A stretch of 64,000 nt of DNA from an uncultured Paracoccaceae bacterium (GTDB taxonomy: Bacteria; Pseudomonadota; Alphaproteobacteria; Rhodobacterales; Rhodobacteraceae). Within the stretch, counting starts at the first letter, position 1. Each line of letters starts with the position of its first letter. The position numbers and the translations under genes are program-made. The stretch spans positions 124,001-188,000 of the forward strand of contig CAJXSD010000001.1 in assembly GCA_913060475.1 (NCBI GenBank). Direction: 5' to 3'. Shown here in pieces: positions 55,808 through 64,000 of this stretch. The notes beneath the pieces were generated by a model. That model searched no databases. It was not told the DNA's origin and saw only the letters and a program-made list of their open reading frames with translations.

Positions 55808-56719
55808 TTAATGCGCCGGTTTGATAAAGGTGCCATTGCGCAGATCTTTGATCGCTTGGCGCAATTCATCTTGGGTGTTCATCACGATTGGGCCATGCCA
55901 GGCCACGGGTTCCTGGATCGGCGCACCCGAGATCAGCAGGAATCGTACGCCCTCGGGTCCGGCCTGAACTGTGACCTCGTCGCCCGTGCCAAATTTCACC
56001 AAGGTGCGGTTGCCCGACATATCGCGAATATTAACTTCTTCGCCCATGACTTCTTTTTCCAGCAACACGCCATGGGGTTGGGACGCATCGGCAAAGGCGG
56101 CAGAACCTCGGAAAATATAGGCAAATGCCTTGCGATAGGTGTCAATCTTGAACGTCTTTTTCACGCCTGCAGGCACGAAAATATCCAAATATTGCGGGTC
56201 GGCCGCGATTCCGTCAACGGGCCCAGTTTTGCCCCAAAACGATCCAACGATCACCTTGACTTGTGTGCCGTCGTCATCGGTGATGACAGGAATGTCGGGG
56301 GCTTTGACGTCTTGGTAACGGGGGGCGGTCATTTTTAGGCTGCTGGGCAAATTCGCCCAGAGTTGAAATCCGTGCATTTGGCCGTTTGCGTTTCCTTTGG
56401 GCATTTCTTGGTGCAAAATGCCTGATCCTGCGGTCATCCATTGCACATCCCCCGCGCCTAGCGTGCCTTGGTTGCCCAGACTGTCGCCGTGATCAACGGT
56501 GCCTGACAGCACATAGGTGATGGTTTCAATCCCGCGGTGGGGATGCCATGGGAACCCTTTCATGAAATCGGCGGGATGTTCGTTGCGAAAATCATCAAAC
56601 AACAGGAATGGATCCAATTCGCTGGGGTCCTGAAACCCAAAGGCGCGGTGCAGATGCACGCCGGCGCCCTCCATCGTGGGTTGGGCCGCGCGTTGTTCCA
56701 AAATAGGACGAATAGACAT
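55808..56719 (-). CDS. pirin family protein
   Basis: A 303-residue bicupin. The N-terminal cupin metal site is FPWHPHRGIETITYVLSGTVDHGDS with the later ILHQEMP, which are the His/Glu ligands of pirin. The C-terminal domain carries no obvious metal site. Pirins include quercetin dioxygenases and redox sensors, and the sequence does not tell which. It is divergent from gdhA. Confidence 0.93.
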   Translation of the reverse strand: MSIRPILEQRAAQPTMEGAGVHLHRAFGFQDPSELDPFLLFDDFRNEHPADFMKGFPWHPHRGIETITYVLSGTVDHGDSLGNQGTLGAGDVQWMTAGSGILHQEMPKGNANGQMHGFQLWANLPSSLKMTAPRYQDVKAPDIPVITDDDGTQVKVIVGSFWGKTGPVDGIAADPQYLDIFVPAGVKKTFKIDTYRKAFAYIFRGSAAFADASQPHGVLLEKEVMGEEVNIRDMSGNRTLVKFGTGDEVTVQAGPEGVRFLLISGAPIQEPVAWHGPIVMNTQDELRQAIKDLRNGTFIKPAH

Positions 56720-56835
56720 GATGTGTCTCCTTTCTTGGTGATAATCTAGGGCGAAATGTGCTGTGCATCAACAAAGATGACTGTGGGAAACCAGACAGCC
56801 ATTGCGCATTTTTGCACAGTTTTATTCAGCAGAAT

Positions 56836-56895
56836 TACAGATTGATTTACCTGCGACAATCTGTACCTTGGGTCAAAGGCATAGGATTGCAATCC
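56836..56895. promoter_or_regulatory. paired inverted repeats with GATTG half-sites upstream of gdhA
   Basis: TACAGATTG (56836-56844) and CAATCTGTA (56857-56865) are exact inverted repeats, and GGATTGCAATCC (56884-56895) is a perfect palindrome that shares the GATTG/CAATC halves. Another GATTG is at 56953-56957. They fill the 273-bp pirin-gdhA spacer (56720-56992), which holds no gene. Confidence 0.45.
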
Positions 56896-56992
56896 AAAGG
56901 TATAATTTTTTAGTCGTGAACATATTTTATCAACCATCCTATGTCGTTATTTGATTGAATGTAGCACATGACAGCGTTTCGGAGGTTTCCAA

Positions 56993-58423
56993 ATGTCATC
57001 AAAATCAGAGCCAAGTTTCCGCCAGAGCGTGGATTTAATGTTCAACCGGGCGGTCCGTCTGATGGACCTTTCCCCCGGGCTTGAGGAAAAAATTCGCGTG
57101 TGTAACGCGACCTATACCGTGCGCTTTGGTGTGCGTTTACGCGGAGACATTAAAACATTCACGGGCTATCGGTCTGTGCATTCGGAACATATGGAACCGG
57201 TTAAGGGTGGGATCCGGTTCGCAGATACGGTGAACCAAGACGAAGTCGAAGCGCTGGCATCGCTGATGACCTATAAATGCGCCTTGGTCGAAGCGCCATT
57301 TGGCGGGTCCAAGGGCGGATTATGTTTGAACCCGCGTGATTACGACGAACATGAACTGGAATTGATCACGCGCCGTTTTGCCTATGAATTGATCAAACGC
57401 GATTTGATTAACCCCAGCCAAAACGTACCCGCCCCTGACATGGGCACCGGCGAACGCGAAATGGCGTGGATTGCCGATCAATATGCCCGCATGAACACCA
57501 CCGACATCAACGCACGCGCCTGTGTGACGGGGAAACCGTTGAACGCCGGCGGTATCGCCGGTCGGGTCGAGGCCACAGGCCGTGGCGTGCAATATGCATT
57601 GCGTGAATTTTTCCGTGAACCCGCCGATGTGGCTAAGGCTGGTCTATCAGGCAAGCTGGACGGGAAACGCGTGATTGTTCAGGGTTTGGGGAACGTGGGC
57701 TATCACGCCGTGAAATTCCTGTCAGAAGAGGATGGTTCAATCATCACTGGCATCATTGAACGCGATGGCGCCTTGGTCAGTGAAACCGGCCTAGATGTCG
57801 AGGCCGTGCGCCAATGGATTGCGCAGCATGGCGGTGTCGCGGGTTTCCCTGGGGCAGAATATGTCGCCGATGGTGCCAAAGTGCTGGAAAACGCCTGTGA
57901 CATTCTGATCCCTGCCGCATTAGAAGGCGTCATTCACAAAGAAAACGCTGCCAATATCCAGGCACCCCTGATTATCGAGGCGGCGAATGGTCCGATCACT
58001 TTTGGCGCTGATGAAATTCTGCGCGAAAAGGGAACGGTGATTATCCCTGACCTATACGCCAATGCGGGCGGTGTGACCGTGTCCTATTTCGAATGGGTCA
58101 AAAACCTAAGCCACATTCGTTTCGGCCGCATGCAGCGCCGCCAAGAAGAGGCGCGCAACGAAATGCTGGTTCAGGAATTGGAAAACCTAAGTGCCGCCAT
58201 GGGCAACCAATGGACCCTGACGCCATCGTTCAAACAACAGTTTTTGCGCGGGGCAGGGGAATTGGAATTGGTCCGGTCCGGTTTGGATGACACCATGCGC
58301 ACCGCGTTCCAGTCCATGCGGGACATTTGGCACAATCGCTCTGACGTGCCTGATCTGCGCACTGCCGGTTATCTGGTCTCAATTGGCAAAGTGGCCTCAA
58401 GCTACAAGGCCAAGGGTCTGTAA
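56993..58423 (+). CDS. gdhA: Glu/Leu/Phe/Val-type glutamate dehydrogenase
   Basis: A 476-residue dehydrogenase. The catalytic Lys is in CALVEAPFGGSKGGLCLNP, preceded by PVKGGIRF, and DMGTGEREMAWIADQY follows. The NAD(P) loop is VQGLGNVGYHAVKFLSEEDG. It interconverts glutamate and 2-oxoglutarate plus ammonia. The sequence between the domains is closer to the NAD-linked catabolic type than to the biosynthetic NADP enzyme of E. coli, by my reading. GGAGG precedes the ATG. It is divergent from the pirin gene. Confidence 0.93.
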   Translation: MSSKSEPSFRQSVDLMFNRAVRLMDLSPGLEEKIRVCNATYTVRFGVRLRGDIKTFTGYRSVHSEHMEPVKGGIRFADTVNQDEVEALASLMTYKCALVEAPFGGSKGGLCLNPRDYDEHELELITRRFAYELIKRDLINPSQNVPAPDMGTGEREMAWIADQYARMNTTDINARACVTGKPLNAGGIAGRVEATGRGVQYALREFFREPADVAKAGLSGKLDGKRVIVQGLGNVGYHAVKFLSEEDGSIITGIIERDGALVSETGLDVEAVRQWIAQHGGVAGFPGAEYVADGAKVLENACDILIPAALEGVIHKENAANIQAPLIIEAANGPITFGADEILREKGTVIIPDLYANAGGVTVSYFEWVKNLSHIRFGRMQRRQEEARNEMLVQELENLSAAMGNQWTLTPSFKQQFLRGAGELELVRSGLDDTMRTAFQSMRDIWHNRSDVPDLRTAGYLVSIGKVASSYKAKGL

Positions 58424-58429
58424 TAAAAA

Positions 58430-58458
58430 ATGGCGGGGCCGCTATGTTGCCCCGCCAT
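58430..58458. terminator. bidirectional terminator gdhA / gcrA
   Basis: ATGGCGGGGC pairs with GCCCCGCCAT around a 9-base loop, 6 bp after the gdhA stop and about 40 bp after the gcrA stop. AAAAAA precedes it, so the minus-strand RNA ends in U. Confidence 0.75.
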
Positions 58459-58498
58459 CCATACGTTATCCATGCCCCATCCCCAGGGCGACCAGAGG

Positions 58499-59077
58499 TT
58501 ACCTGCGACGATCGCGGCGTGCGTTCATGGGTTGGAATGCGACGCCCACATGCGCCTCGCAGTACGGTTTGCCGGCCTGTGATGGCAGGCCACAGAACCA
58601 GAAATCATCCGTTGCGGGATCACCAACAGGCCATTTGCAGGTTTTTTCGGTCAAATCCAGCAGGCTGATTTTTTTGGCTTTCTTTTCAACTTCACTAACG
58701 CGCGCCAGCGCCTCGGGGCTGATTTCATTGGCCGATGGCTGCGGTGGTAACGGTTGTCCCGCGGGCACGATCTGACGGCGCAGAGGGGTGACGTTGGTTG
58801 GCTTTGGCTCGGCCGCGATGGGTTCGGGCGCCGGTTTCGGCTGCGCACGTTCCTTGGGTCCTGCGGGTTTTGGATCAGCCTTGGGCGCTGGTTTGGCCTT
58901 GGCCTCGGCTTTGGGGGTGGCGGTCGTGGTTGTCCGGTTCGATAACCCTAGGCGATGAACCTTGCCGATGACAGCGTTGCGGGTGACGCCGCCCAATTCT
59001 TTGGCGATCTGGCTGGCGGATTGTCCCTCACCCCACATTTTTTTCAACAATTCAACGCGTTCGTCTGTCCACGACAT
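58499..59077 (-). CDS. gcrA: GcrA cell-cycle regulator
   Basis: A 192-residue alphaproteobacterial transcription factor that binds with sigma-70 near CcrM-methylated GANTC sites. The N terminus SWTDERVELLKKMWGEGQSASQIAKELGG-VTRNAVIGKVHRLGLS is the DNA-binding domain. The middle is an Ala/Pro/Lys-rich linker with several KPAP repeats. The C-terminal CKWPVGDPATDDFWFCGLPSQAGKPYCEAHVGVAF is the sigma-interacting end. The gene supports the use of GANTC methylation in this genome, relevant to the repeat at 46055. Confidence 0.95.
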   Translation of the reverse strand: MSWTDERVELLKKMWGEGQSASQIAKELGGVTRNAVIGKVHRLGLSNRTTTTATPKAEAKAKPAPKADPKPAGPKERAQPKPAPEPIAAEPKPTNVTPLRRQIVPAGQPLPPQPSANEISPEALARVSEVEKKAKKISLLDLTEKTCKWPVGDPATDDFWFCGLPSQAGKPYCEAHVGVAFQPMNARRDRRR

Positions 59078-59195
59078 GAATATATCCTATATAGGTTGCG
59101 TCAGACCCCAAGCGCCTGACTTTTTTTCATCAAGCCCCTATTCTAACCATCGCGGGTCGAGTTACAAGATGCACCAAGCAAAAGAAGTGAATCAT

Positions 59196-60002
59196 ATGGC
59201 ACAAAATCACATTGATATGGGCGTTCGACGCTTTGGTCGGGTCAATTGGCTGGGTCTTTACACTTTGGCCCTGCGCGAAGTGTTGCGGTTTTTTAACGTT
59301 TGGACGCAGACATTATTGGCCCCCATGGTCACCGCAGGTTTGTTTTTGGTGATTTTCACCATCGCGGTGGGCACGCGACGCGGCGACGTGTTAGGGGTAC
59401 CATTTTTGACCTTTATTGCGCCGGGCGTCTTGATGATGACGATTATCCAAAATGCCTTTGCCAATACATCGTCATCCTTGGTTATTTCCAAAGTGCAGGG
59501 AAATATCGTCGATACGCTGATGCCACCACTGTCTGCGACGGAATTGGTTTTGGGCTATATGGCGGGGGCCGTTGTGCGTGGTGTGTGTATTGCGGTTTTG
59601 CTGTGGCTGGGGTTGCAGGTGACCATCGGCATTGGCCTGGCGCATCCTGTGTTGGCCTTGGCCTATGCCGTATTGGGGGCCGCGCTGTTGGGCGGTTTGG
59701 GCATTGTCGCGGGGGTCTATGCCAATAAATTCGACCAAATGGCTGCAATTACCAATTTTATTGTCACCCCTCTGGCGTTTTTATCGGGCAGTTTTTATTC
59801 CATCACAGCCCTGCCCAAGGTGTTGCATGATATCACCCTGTTCAACCCGATATTCTATTTGATTGACGGCCTGCGATACAGCGTCATTGGCATATCGGAC
59901 CAACCCGTGGCCCTGTCCCTGTCTGTCAGTGTTGTATCTGTGGTTGCGGTTGCCGGTTTGGCCTGGGTCCTGTTCAAAACCGGATATCGGTTAAAGTCCT
60001 GA
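59196..60002 (+). CDS. ABC-2 type transporter permease
   Basis: A 268-residue protein with six hydrophobic helices. Features of the NodJ/YadH permeases are PFLTFIAPGVLMMTIIQNAFANTSSSLVISKVQGNIVDTLMPPLSATEL and PLAFLSGSFYSITALPKVL. It would form a lipid or polysaccharide exporter with an ATPase, but no ATP-binding gene is next to it in the window, so the partner must be elsewhere. The ATG at 59196 is preferred; one at 59169 is possible. It overlaps the pcs stop by 12 bp, tail to tail. Confidence 0.85.
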   Translation: MAQNHIDMGVRRFGRVNWLGLYTLALREVLRFFNVWTQTLLAPMVTAGLFLVIFTIAVGTRRGDVLGVPFLTFIAPGVLMMTIIQNAFANTSSSLVISKVQGNIVDTLMPPLSATELVLGYMAGAVVRGVCIAVLLWLGLQVTIGIGLAHPVLALAYAVLGAALLGGLGIVAGVYANKFDQMAAITNFIVTPLAFLSGSFYSITALPKVLHDITLFNPIFYLIDGLRYSVIGISDQPVALSLSVSVVSVVAVAGLAWVLFKTGYRLKS

Positions 60003-60695
60003 ACCGTATTTTCCTGGACTGACCTGTTGTACGGCCCCTGCAAACAGCAGGTAAATGGACGTCAATGCCAATCCCCAATGTGCCCAGCTTTCGGGGTGAA
60101 ATTCAACCCAGGCGGCCCAACCTGCAAAAAACGTCCATGCCAAGGCGATGGGCAACGACAGGGTGCGCCAGCGTTTGGTGCGCACTGGGTGGATGAATTT
60201 GATCGGCAAAAACATGGCCACTGCCAAAAATGTCACCAACCCCAGAATGATCCAGTAATTCGGGCTAAGTGCAAACAGAACAATCACCAACATGTTCCAA
60301 CATCCGGGAAATCCTAGGAAACTGTTGTCTTTGGTTTTCATGTTGCTGTCGCAAAAATAAATGGCTGATGTAAATGTGATTGCGATCATGGCAATCCAGC
60401 CCGCCCAGCCGGGCAACAGTCCTGATTTGAACAGGGCAAAGGCCGGAATAAACACATAGGTCAGGTAATCGATGATCAGATCCAGTAAGACCCCGTCAAA
60501 GCGGGGCGCATTGGTTTTGACATCATATTTGCGCGCCAGTGGCCCGTCGATGCCATCCACAAAAAACGCCACAACCAGCCATAAAAACATCATGGCCCAG
60601 TTTTCGTCTGCAGCCGCCAGTAGGGCAAGCATGGCAAAAACGGCACCGGTCGCGGTGAAAAAATGAACGAATAGGGCGCGTGTCTGTATTGTCAT
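59991..60695 (-). CDS. pcs: phosphatidylcholine synthase
   Basis: A 234-residue membrane enzyme of the CDP-alcohol phosphatidyltransferase family. The catalytic box DGxxARx8Gx3Dx3D is visible in DGPLARKY...FDGVLLDLIIDYL. It condenses choline with CDP-diacylglycerol, the direct route to phosphatidylcholine in many alphaproteobacteria. The ATG at 60695 is used; the longer frame begins with TTG. Eight hydrophobic helices are expected. Confidence 0.92.
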   Translation of the reverse strand: MTIQTRALFVHFFTATGAVFAMLALLAAADENWAMMFLWLVVAFFVDGIDGPLARKYDVKTNAPRFDGVLLDLIIDYLTYVFIPAFALFKSGLLPGWAGWIAMIAITFTSAIYFCDSNMKTKDNSFLGFPGCWNMLVIVLFALSPNYWIILGLVTFLAVAMFLPIKFIHPVRTKRWRTLSLPIALAWTFFAGWAAWVEFHPESWAHWGLALTSIYLLFAGAVQQVSPGKYGSGL

Positions 60696-60733
60696 GGCCG
60701 CGTTAGTGACGCAATTTGCATCAGATTGCAAAC

Positions 60734-61657
60734 CTATATCTTGGTCGCTTTGGGGTGGGTTTGGGCATAAACTTGCAACAATCGCGCGGTATCCACGCCG
60801 GTATAGGCCTGTGTTGTCGACAGGCTGGAATGCCCCAGCAATTCCTGTATCGCGCGTAAATCCCCGCCAGCGTTTAATAAATGTGTGGCAAAGCTGTGGC
60901 GCATCGCATGGGGGGTAACCGTATCTGGCAGGCCCAACTGCATACGCACATTTTGGATCAGTTTTTGGATGGGCCGCGGCCCCAATGCCCCCCCGCGCGG
61001 CCCTAAAAACAGCGGATCATCACGCCCAATATCAAAGGGGCATAACGAAACATAGGCATCAACCGCCTGCCGCGCCGCATCAATCACGGGAATCAGCCGC
61101 GTTTTTCCACCTTTGCCAAGAATGCGGACGCTGTCCGCCAGGGGCGCATCGCGGCCCGTTAATGACAGCGCTTCGGATATGCGCAGCCCGCAACCATATA
61201 GCAGGGTGACAACTGCGCTGTCACGGGCGGCGATCCAGGGTACGTCGCTTTGAATTTCGACGGTGTCCAGTACTTGGCGCGCGGCCTCTTCGTCCAAGGG
61301 GCGGGGCAGTTTTTTCAAAAACCGCGGCGATTTCACAGATAAAACAACCGTTGGGTCAAACCCGTCACGGCGGGCCAGCCAGCGATAAAAGCTTTTGACG
61401 GCTGAGAGTTTGCGGGCCAGACTGCGCGCGGATGTATCATTTTCGCGCATATGTGCCATCCAGGCGCGCATATCGGTCAGACGTGTCTGCGCCAGTTTTT
61501 TGGCCCCCACGGGTTCGCCATGATAGGCGCACAGGAATGCAACAAATTCCGTCACATCGCCCCGATAGGCAATGGCGGTATTGTCGCTGGCGTCCTCTAG
61601 GGCGGATTTGACCGCCAGCCATTCGTTGATCAGATGTGTGATCCCGGCGGGGATCAT
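60734..61657 (-). CDS. xerC: tyrosine recombinase XerC
   Basis: A 307-residue site-specific recombinase that resolves chromosome dimers with XerD. The N-terminal SAM-like domain is followed by the catalytic domain with LLYGCGLRISEALSL (first Arg), HAMRHSFATHLLNAGGDLRAIQELLGHSSLSTTQAYTGVD (HxxR, His and Tyr nucleophile). The start overlaps the DUF484 stop (ATGA), and DUF484-xerC is a familiar pair. A dif site is not in the window as far as I can see. Confidence 0.94.
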   Translation of the reverse strand: MIPAGITHLINEWLAVKSALEDASDNTAIAYRGDVTEFVAFLCAYHGEPVGAKKLAQTRLTDMRAWMAHMRENDTSARSLARKLSAVKSFYRWLARRDGFDPTVVLSVKSPRFLKKLPRPLDEEAARQVLDTVEIQSDVPWIAARDSAVVTLLYGCGLRISEALSLTGRDAPLADSVRILGKGGKTRLIPVIDAARQAVDAYVSLCPFDIGRDDPLFLGPRGGALGPRPIQKLIQNVRMQLGLPDTVTPHAMRHSFATHLLNAGGDLRAIQELLGHSSLSTTQAYTGVDTARLLQVYAQTHPKATKI

Positions 61658-62346
61658 GACAGCCAGTGGATGATCAAACGTTCAACCACCCCCCCGAAAA
61701 AAGTCAGCAAATCGGTGCCTTGTTGGGGCGAAAATTTCTCGGGATCAACCGAGGCAAGACACAGCATCGCAGGCAGGCGCTGCGATCCCAGATCCAGTTT
61801 TATACAGGCCTCGGATGTCAGGTCGCGTGCGCTATCGCCATAGACCTGAACACCGCCTTTGGGAATTGCGCGGGTTGCCATATTGCGCGGGCCCCCTGCG
61901 CCTTGGGAAATATAAAGTTCGGTAAAAGATTTGTCCTGGATCACGATGACAGAATTTGTCTGTTCTAACGACTGTTCGGCCTGAGCATCGGATGCATGTG
62001 CCTCAAACACAATTTTGATGCAATCCACACGCAGAATTTGGCGTACCTCGGTTTCAAGGCGGGCCAGAAACGTATCAAAATCACGCGGTTCCAACATCGC
62101 CAAAACGGCGCGATGCACTTGTGTCGTGCCGGCCAAGTTTTCATAGGCTGCGGCAATGACGCTGCGATGGGTGTCTTCTAGCCGGTCCAGCCGGTTTTCC
62201 AATCGGTTCATCACAATGCCGCGCAGATCAATCACATTGTCGCCCATGGCCTGCGCATTGGCATCGATCAGGGCCCGCATGACGTCGGCATCGGCCAGAA
62301 TGGCCGCAGGATCTGACAATATTTTATCACGTAATGTGGTGTCCAT
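61654..62346 (-). CDS. DUF484 family protein
   Basis: A 230-residue GAF-like protein. It begins RDKILSDPAAILADADVMRALI and continues with a coiled-coil and a GAF-type beta domain (QDKSFTELYISQGAGGPRNMATRAIPKGG). The tail FSPQQGTDLLTFFGGVVERLI is typical of DUF484. The family is usually adjacent to xerC; its biochemical role is not known to me. Start and stop overlap xerC by 4 bp, so translation is coupled. Confidence 0.88.
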   Translation of the reverse strand: MDTTLRDKILSDPAAILADADVMRALIDANAQAMGDNVIDLRGIVMNRLENRLDRLEDTHRSVIAAAYENLAGTTQVHRAVLAMLEPRDFDTFLARLETEVRQILRVDCIKIVFEAHASDAQAEQSLEQTNSVIVIQDKSFTELYISQGAGGPRNMATRAIPKGGVQVYGDSARDLTSEACIKLDLGSQRLPAMLCLASVDPEKFSPQQGTDLLTFFGGVVERLIIHWLS

Positions 62347-62390
62347 ATTTCATATCCCCCTAGGCTGCCGACGTCGAATGGTATTACAGA

Positions 62391-63044
62391 TTACAGGATT
62401 TTTTGACCTGTTTTTTCGATATCCGCCAAAAATGCTGCCAAACCTTTGTCGGTCAGCGGGTGGCTGGCCATGGATTTGATCACAGCGGGGGGCGCGGTGA
62501 TCACATCGGCGCCGATCAATGCGCATTGGGTGATGTGGTTCACTGTGCGGATGGATGCGGCCAAAATTTCCGTTTCAAAGCCATAGTTGTCATAGACGGT
62601 GCGGATGTCTTCGATCAATTCCAGACCGTCGATATTGACATCATCCAACCGGCCCACGAATGGCGAAATGAATGTCGCACCCGCTTTGGCGGCCAACAGC
62701 GCTTGGTTCGTGGAAAAACACAATGTCACGTTGACCTTGTGGCCTTCGCCTGACAATGTTTTGCAGGCTTGCAATCCGTCCCAAGTTAGGGGAACCTTGA
62801 CCGTGATGTTTGGCGCGATTTTCACCAATTTACGACCCTCTGCGATCATGGTTTGCGCGTCTGTCGCGGTGACTTCGGCGCTGACCGGGCCCTCGACCAA
62901 GTCACAGATTTCTTTGGTAACCTCTAAAATGTCGCGGCCTGATTTCATGATCAGCGATGGGTTTGTGGTGACCCCGTCAACCATGCCTAGGTCGTTTAAT
63001 TCCTTGATTTGTGCAATATCTGCGGTGTCGACAAAAAATTTCAT
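62391..63044 (-). CDS. fsa: fructose-6-phosphate aldolase / short transaldolase
   Basis: A 217-residue TIM-barrel protein of the short transaldolase group. [31 protein letters not shown] and the Schiff-base Lys in [16 protein letters not shown] are diagnostic, and [11 protein letters not shown] follows. It either acts as a transaldolase in the pentose phosphate route or as fructose-6-phosphate aldolase; the two cannot be told apart by motif alone. It is divergent from priA with an 87-bp spacer. Confidence 0.9.
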   Translation of the reverse strand: MKFFVDTADIAQIKELNDLGMVDGVTTNPSLIMKSGRDILEVTKEICDLVEGPVSAEVTATDAQTMIAEGRKLVKIAPNITVKVPLTWDGLQACKTLSGEGHKVNVTLCFSTNQALLAAKAGATFISPFVGRLDDVNIDGLELIEDIRTVYDNYGFETEILAASIRTVNHITQCALIGADVITAPPAVIKSMASHPLTDKGLAAFLADIEKTGQKIL

Positions 63045-63131
63045 TGTCTGGGTCCTTTGTTGGGTTGGCCTATGTTCGCATATGCTTTACTGCAAAGTGA
63101 ACGTCGATAAAACCCCTAGCAGGAGCCGAAT

Positions 63132-64000
63132 GTGACTGCGCCTGATTTTTTCCCGGCTGGTCATTTGGTCAGCGTACTGACGGCGCAGCCGATTGACCGG
63201 TTCTTGGATTACAAAGCCCCGGCCGAGGGCTGTTTTCTGGGCGCCTTTGTCGAGGTGCCTTTGGGTCCGCGCAAGGTTTTGGGCGTTGTCTGGGGCGCGG
63301 GGCAGGGGGAATTCGACTATGCGAAAATTCGCTCGGTCATCCGCGTGGTTGATGTCCCCCCAATGCGGCCGGAATTGCGTGATTTTTTGATACGCGCCGC
63401 TGATTACACCCTGACCCCATTGTCTGCGATGTTGCGATTGGCCACCCGCGCACCGGGTTTGATGGATGCACCATCGATGCGGGTGGTGTATCGGGCGGGC
63501 ACCGCGCCGCAGGGGTTCAAAATGACATCTGCCCGGCAGAAAGTGTTGGACACCTTGGCCGACTATGGCGGTGCGCCCTTTACCCTGTCAGAACTGGCCC
63601 AGACCGCAGGGGTCAGTACATCGGTGATTAAGGGAATGGCAGAACAGGGGGCCGTGATGGCGCAAAATGCGCCCAAGGATATGCCCTTTGCCCCGATGGA
63701 TCCCGATTTCGGGCGCAAGGTCTTGACTGATGATCAATCAGCTGCCGCCGCGCAGTTGCGCGATTTGATGGCGACAGGCGATTTTGGGGCAACCTTGCTG
63801 CGCGGTGTCACAGGGTCGGGCAAAACCGAAGTGTACCTAGAGGCCGTGGCCGATTGTTTGCAGCGCGGCAAACAGGCGCTGGTGTTGTTGCCCGAAATTG
63901 CACTGACAGCTGAATTTTTGACCCGTGTGCGCGACCGTTTTGGGGCGTTACCCGCAGAATGGCATTCGGGTGTGACCATGACGGATCGGCGGCGGATTTG
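63132..64000 (+). CDS. priA: primosomal protein N' (PriA), N-terminal part, runs off window
   Basis: The frame starts at a GTG (63132) behind AGGAG and continues past the window end, so 289 residues are seen. It opens with the 3'-DNA-end-binding domain (VLTAQPIDRFLDYKAP, GAFVEVPLGPRKVLGVVWG). A winged-helix segment follows, then the helicase P-loop LLRGVTGSGKTEVYLEAV and the LLPEIALTAEF segment. PriA restarts stalled replication forks. Its zinc-finger and second RecA domain lie outside. Confidence 0.95.
   Translation, partial: MTAPDFFPAGHLVSVLTAQPIDRFLDYKAPAEGCFLGAFVEVPLGPRKVLGVVWGAGQGEFDYAKIRSVIRVVDVPPMRPELRDFLIRAADYTLTPLSAMLRLATRAPGLMDAPSMRVVYRAGTAPQGFKMTSARQKVLDTLADYGGAPFTLSELAQTAGVSTSVIKGMAEQGAVMAQNAPKDMPFAPMDPDFGRKVLTDDQSAAAAQLRDLMATGDFGATLLRGVTGSGKTEVYLEAVADCLQRGKQALVLLPEIALTAEFLTRVRDRFGALPAEWHSGVTMTDRRRI

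Noticed and set aside
60734-61657. Integrase of a mobile element
   Set aside because: The full XerC motif set and the DUF484 neighbour point to the chromosomal recombinase, and no att-like repeats or cargo genes surround it.

Overview
The window is a gene-dense chromosomal segment of an alphaproteobacterium, most likely a marine Rhodobacteraceae (Roseobacter-group) member with moderate GC. Lineage pointers read from the sequence are the GcrA cell-cycle regulator, a GTTC-N7-GTTC LexA box of the alphaproteobacterial type, phosphatidylcholine synthase (Pcs), a DmdC-family acyl-CoA dehydrogenase, the hom-glpX-recJ order, an FSTSRG-type MetG, and two copies of a terminator-like intergenic repeat that I associate with roseobacters. 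I see no phage, IS element, integron or CRISPR array. No gene-free stretch exceeds 300 bp; the longest gaps are 929-1172, 24512-24642, 29640-29886 and 56720-56992.

Layout. 1-928: 5' part of a putative heavy-metal/manganese exporter (minus strand). 1173-3875: a two-subunit molybdenum hydroxylase (IorA/IorB type). 3930-11771: housekeeping and accessory genes (metG, MFS, an SOS-boxed orphan imuA, aldo/keto reductase, XRE regulator, desaturase, Nudix, DUF983). 11937-13942: an ECF sigma-factor locus with a four-EF-hand exported protein, a small membrane protein in the anti-sigma position and a CnrX-like periplasmic sensor. 13943-16222: maeB. 16388-19940: nucleoside salvage operon cdd-deoA-deoB-upp. 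19944-25563: a degenerate M48-like membrane protein, acyl-CoA ligase, DMT exporter, a damaged hydrolase gene and a membrane AraC regulator. 25566-34773: a beta-oxidation island (FadJ-type and thiolase genes, GST, LCAD-like and DmdC-like dehydrogenases, two MerR regulators, two hotdog thioesterases). 34784-42652: MATE pump, DUF952-pyrD-arsC, secreted 5'-nucleotidase, DUF817, glyA, nadK. 42685-47145: prpE, a PleD-like diguanylate cyclase, DUF3572, a HAD phosphatase. 47257-50475: a non-pyrrolysine MttB-family methyltransferase, then an H-NOX-like protein followed by an HNOBA-GGDEF diguanylate cyclase. 50502-64000: a small membrane protein, tRNA-Glu, recJ, glpX, hom, TetR, pirin, gdhA, gcrA, an orphan ABC-2 permease, pcs, xerC, DUF484, fsa and the start of priA.

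How the parts fit. The island at 25.6-34.8 kb supplies most steps from acyl-CoA to acetyl-CoA and probably answers to one or both MerR regulators through a TTACGT/ACGTAA palindrome between them. prpE and the distant acyl-CoA ligase feed acyl-CoA metabolism, and maeB, gdhA, glpX and fsa handle central carbon and nitrogen flux. Two c-di-GMP synthases lie within 6 kb, each with a sensor module that has lost its expected signal residues: receiver Asp residues in one, the proximal heme His in the H-NOX partner of the other.

The most interesting items are the H-NOX-like/HNOBA-GGDEF pair without the heme ligand, an 18-bp direct repeat carrying GANTC sites between pleD and DUF3572, the orphan imuA with a perfect LexA box, the EF-hand/ECF-sigma locus, and several undescribed operator-like palindromes (maeB, gdhA, hom/tetR, glyA/nadK). 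All functions are inferred by reading protein motifs; no database search was run.
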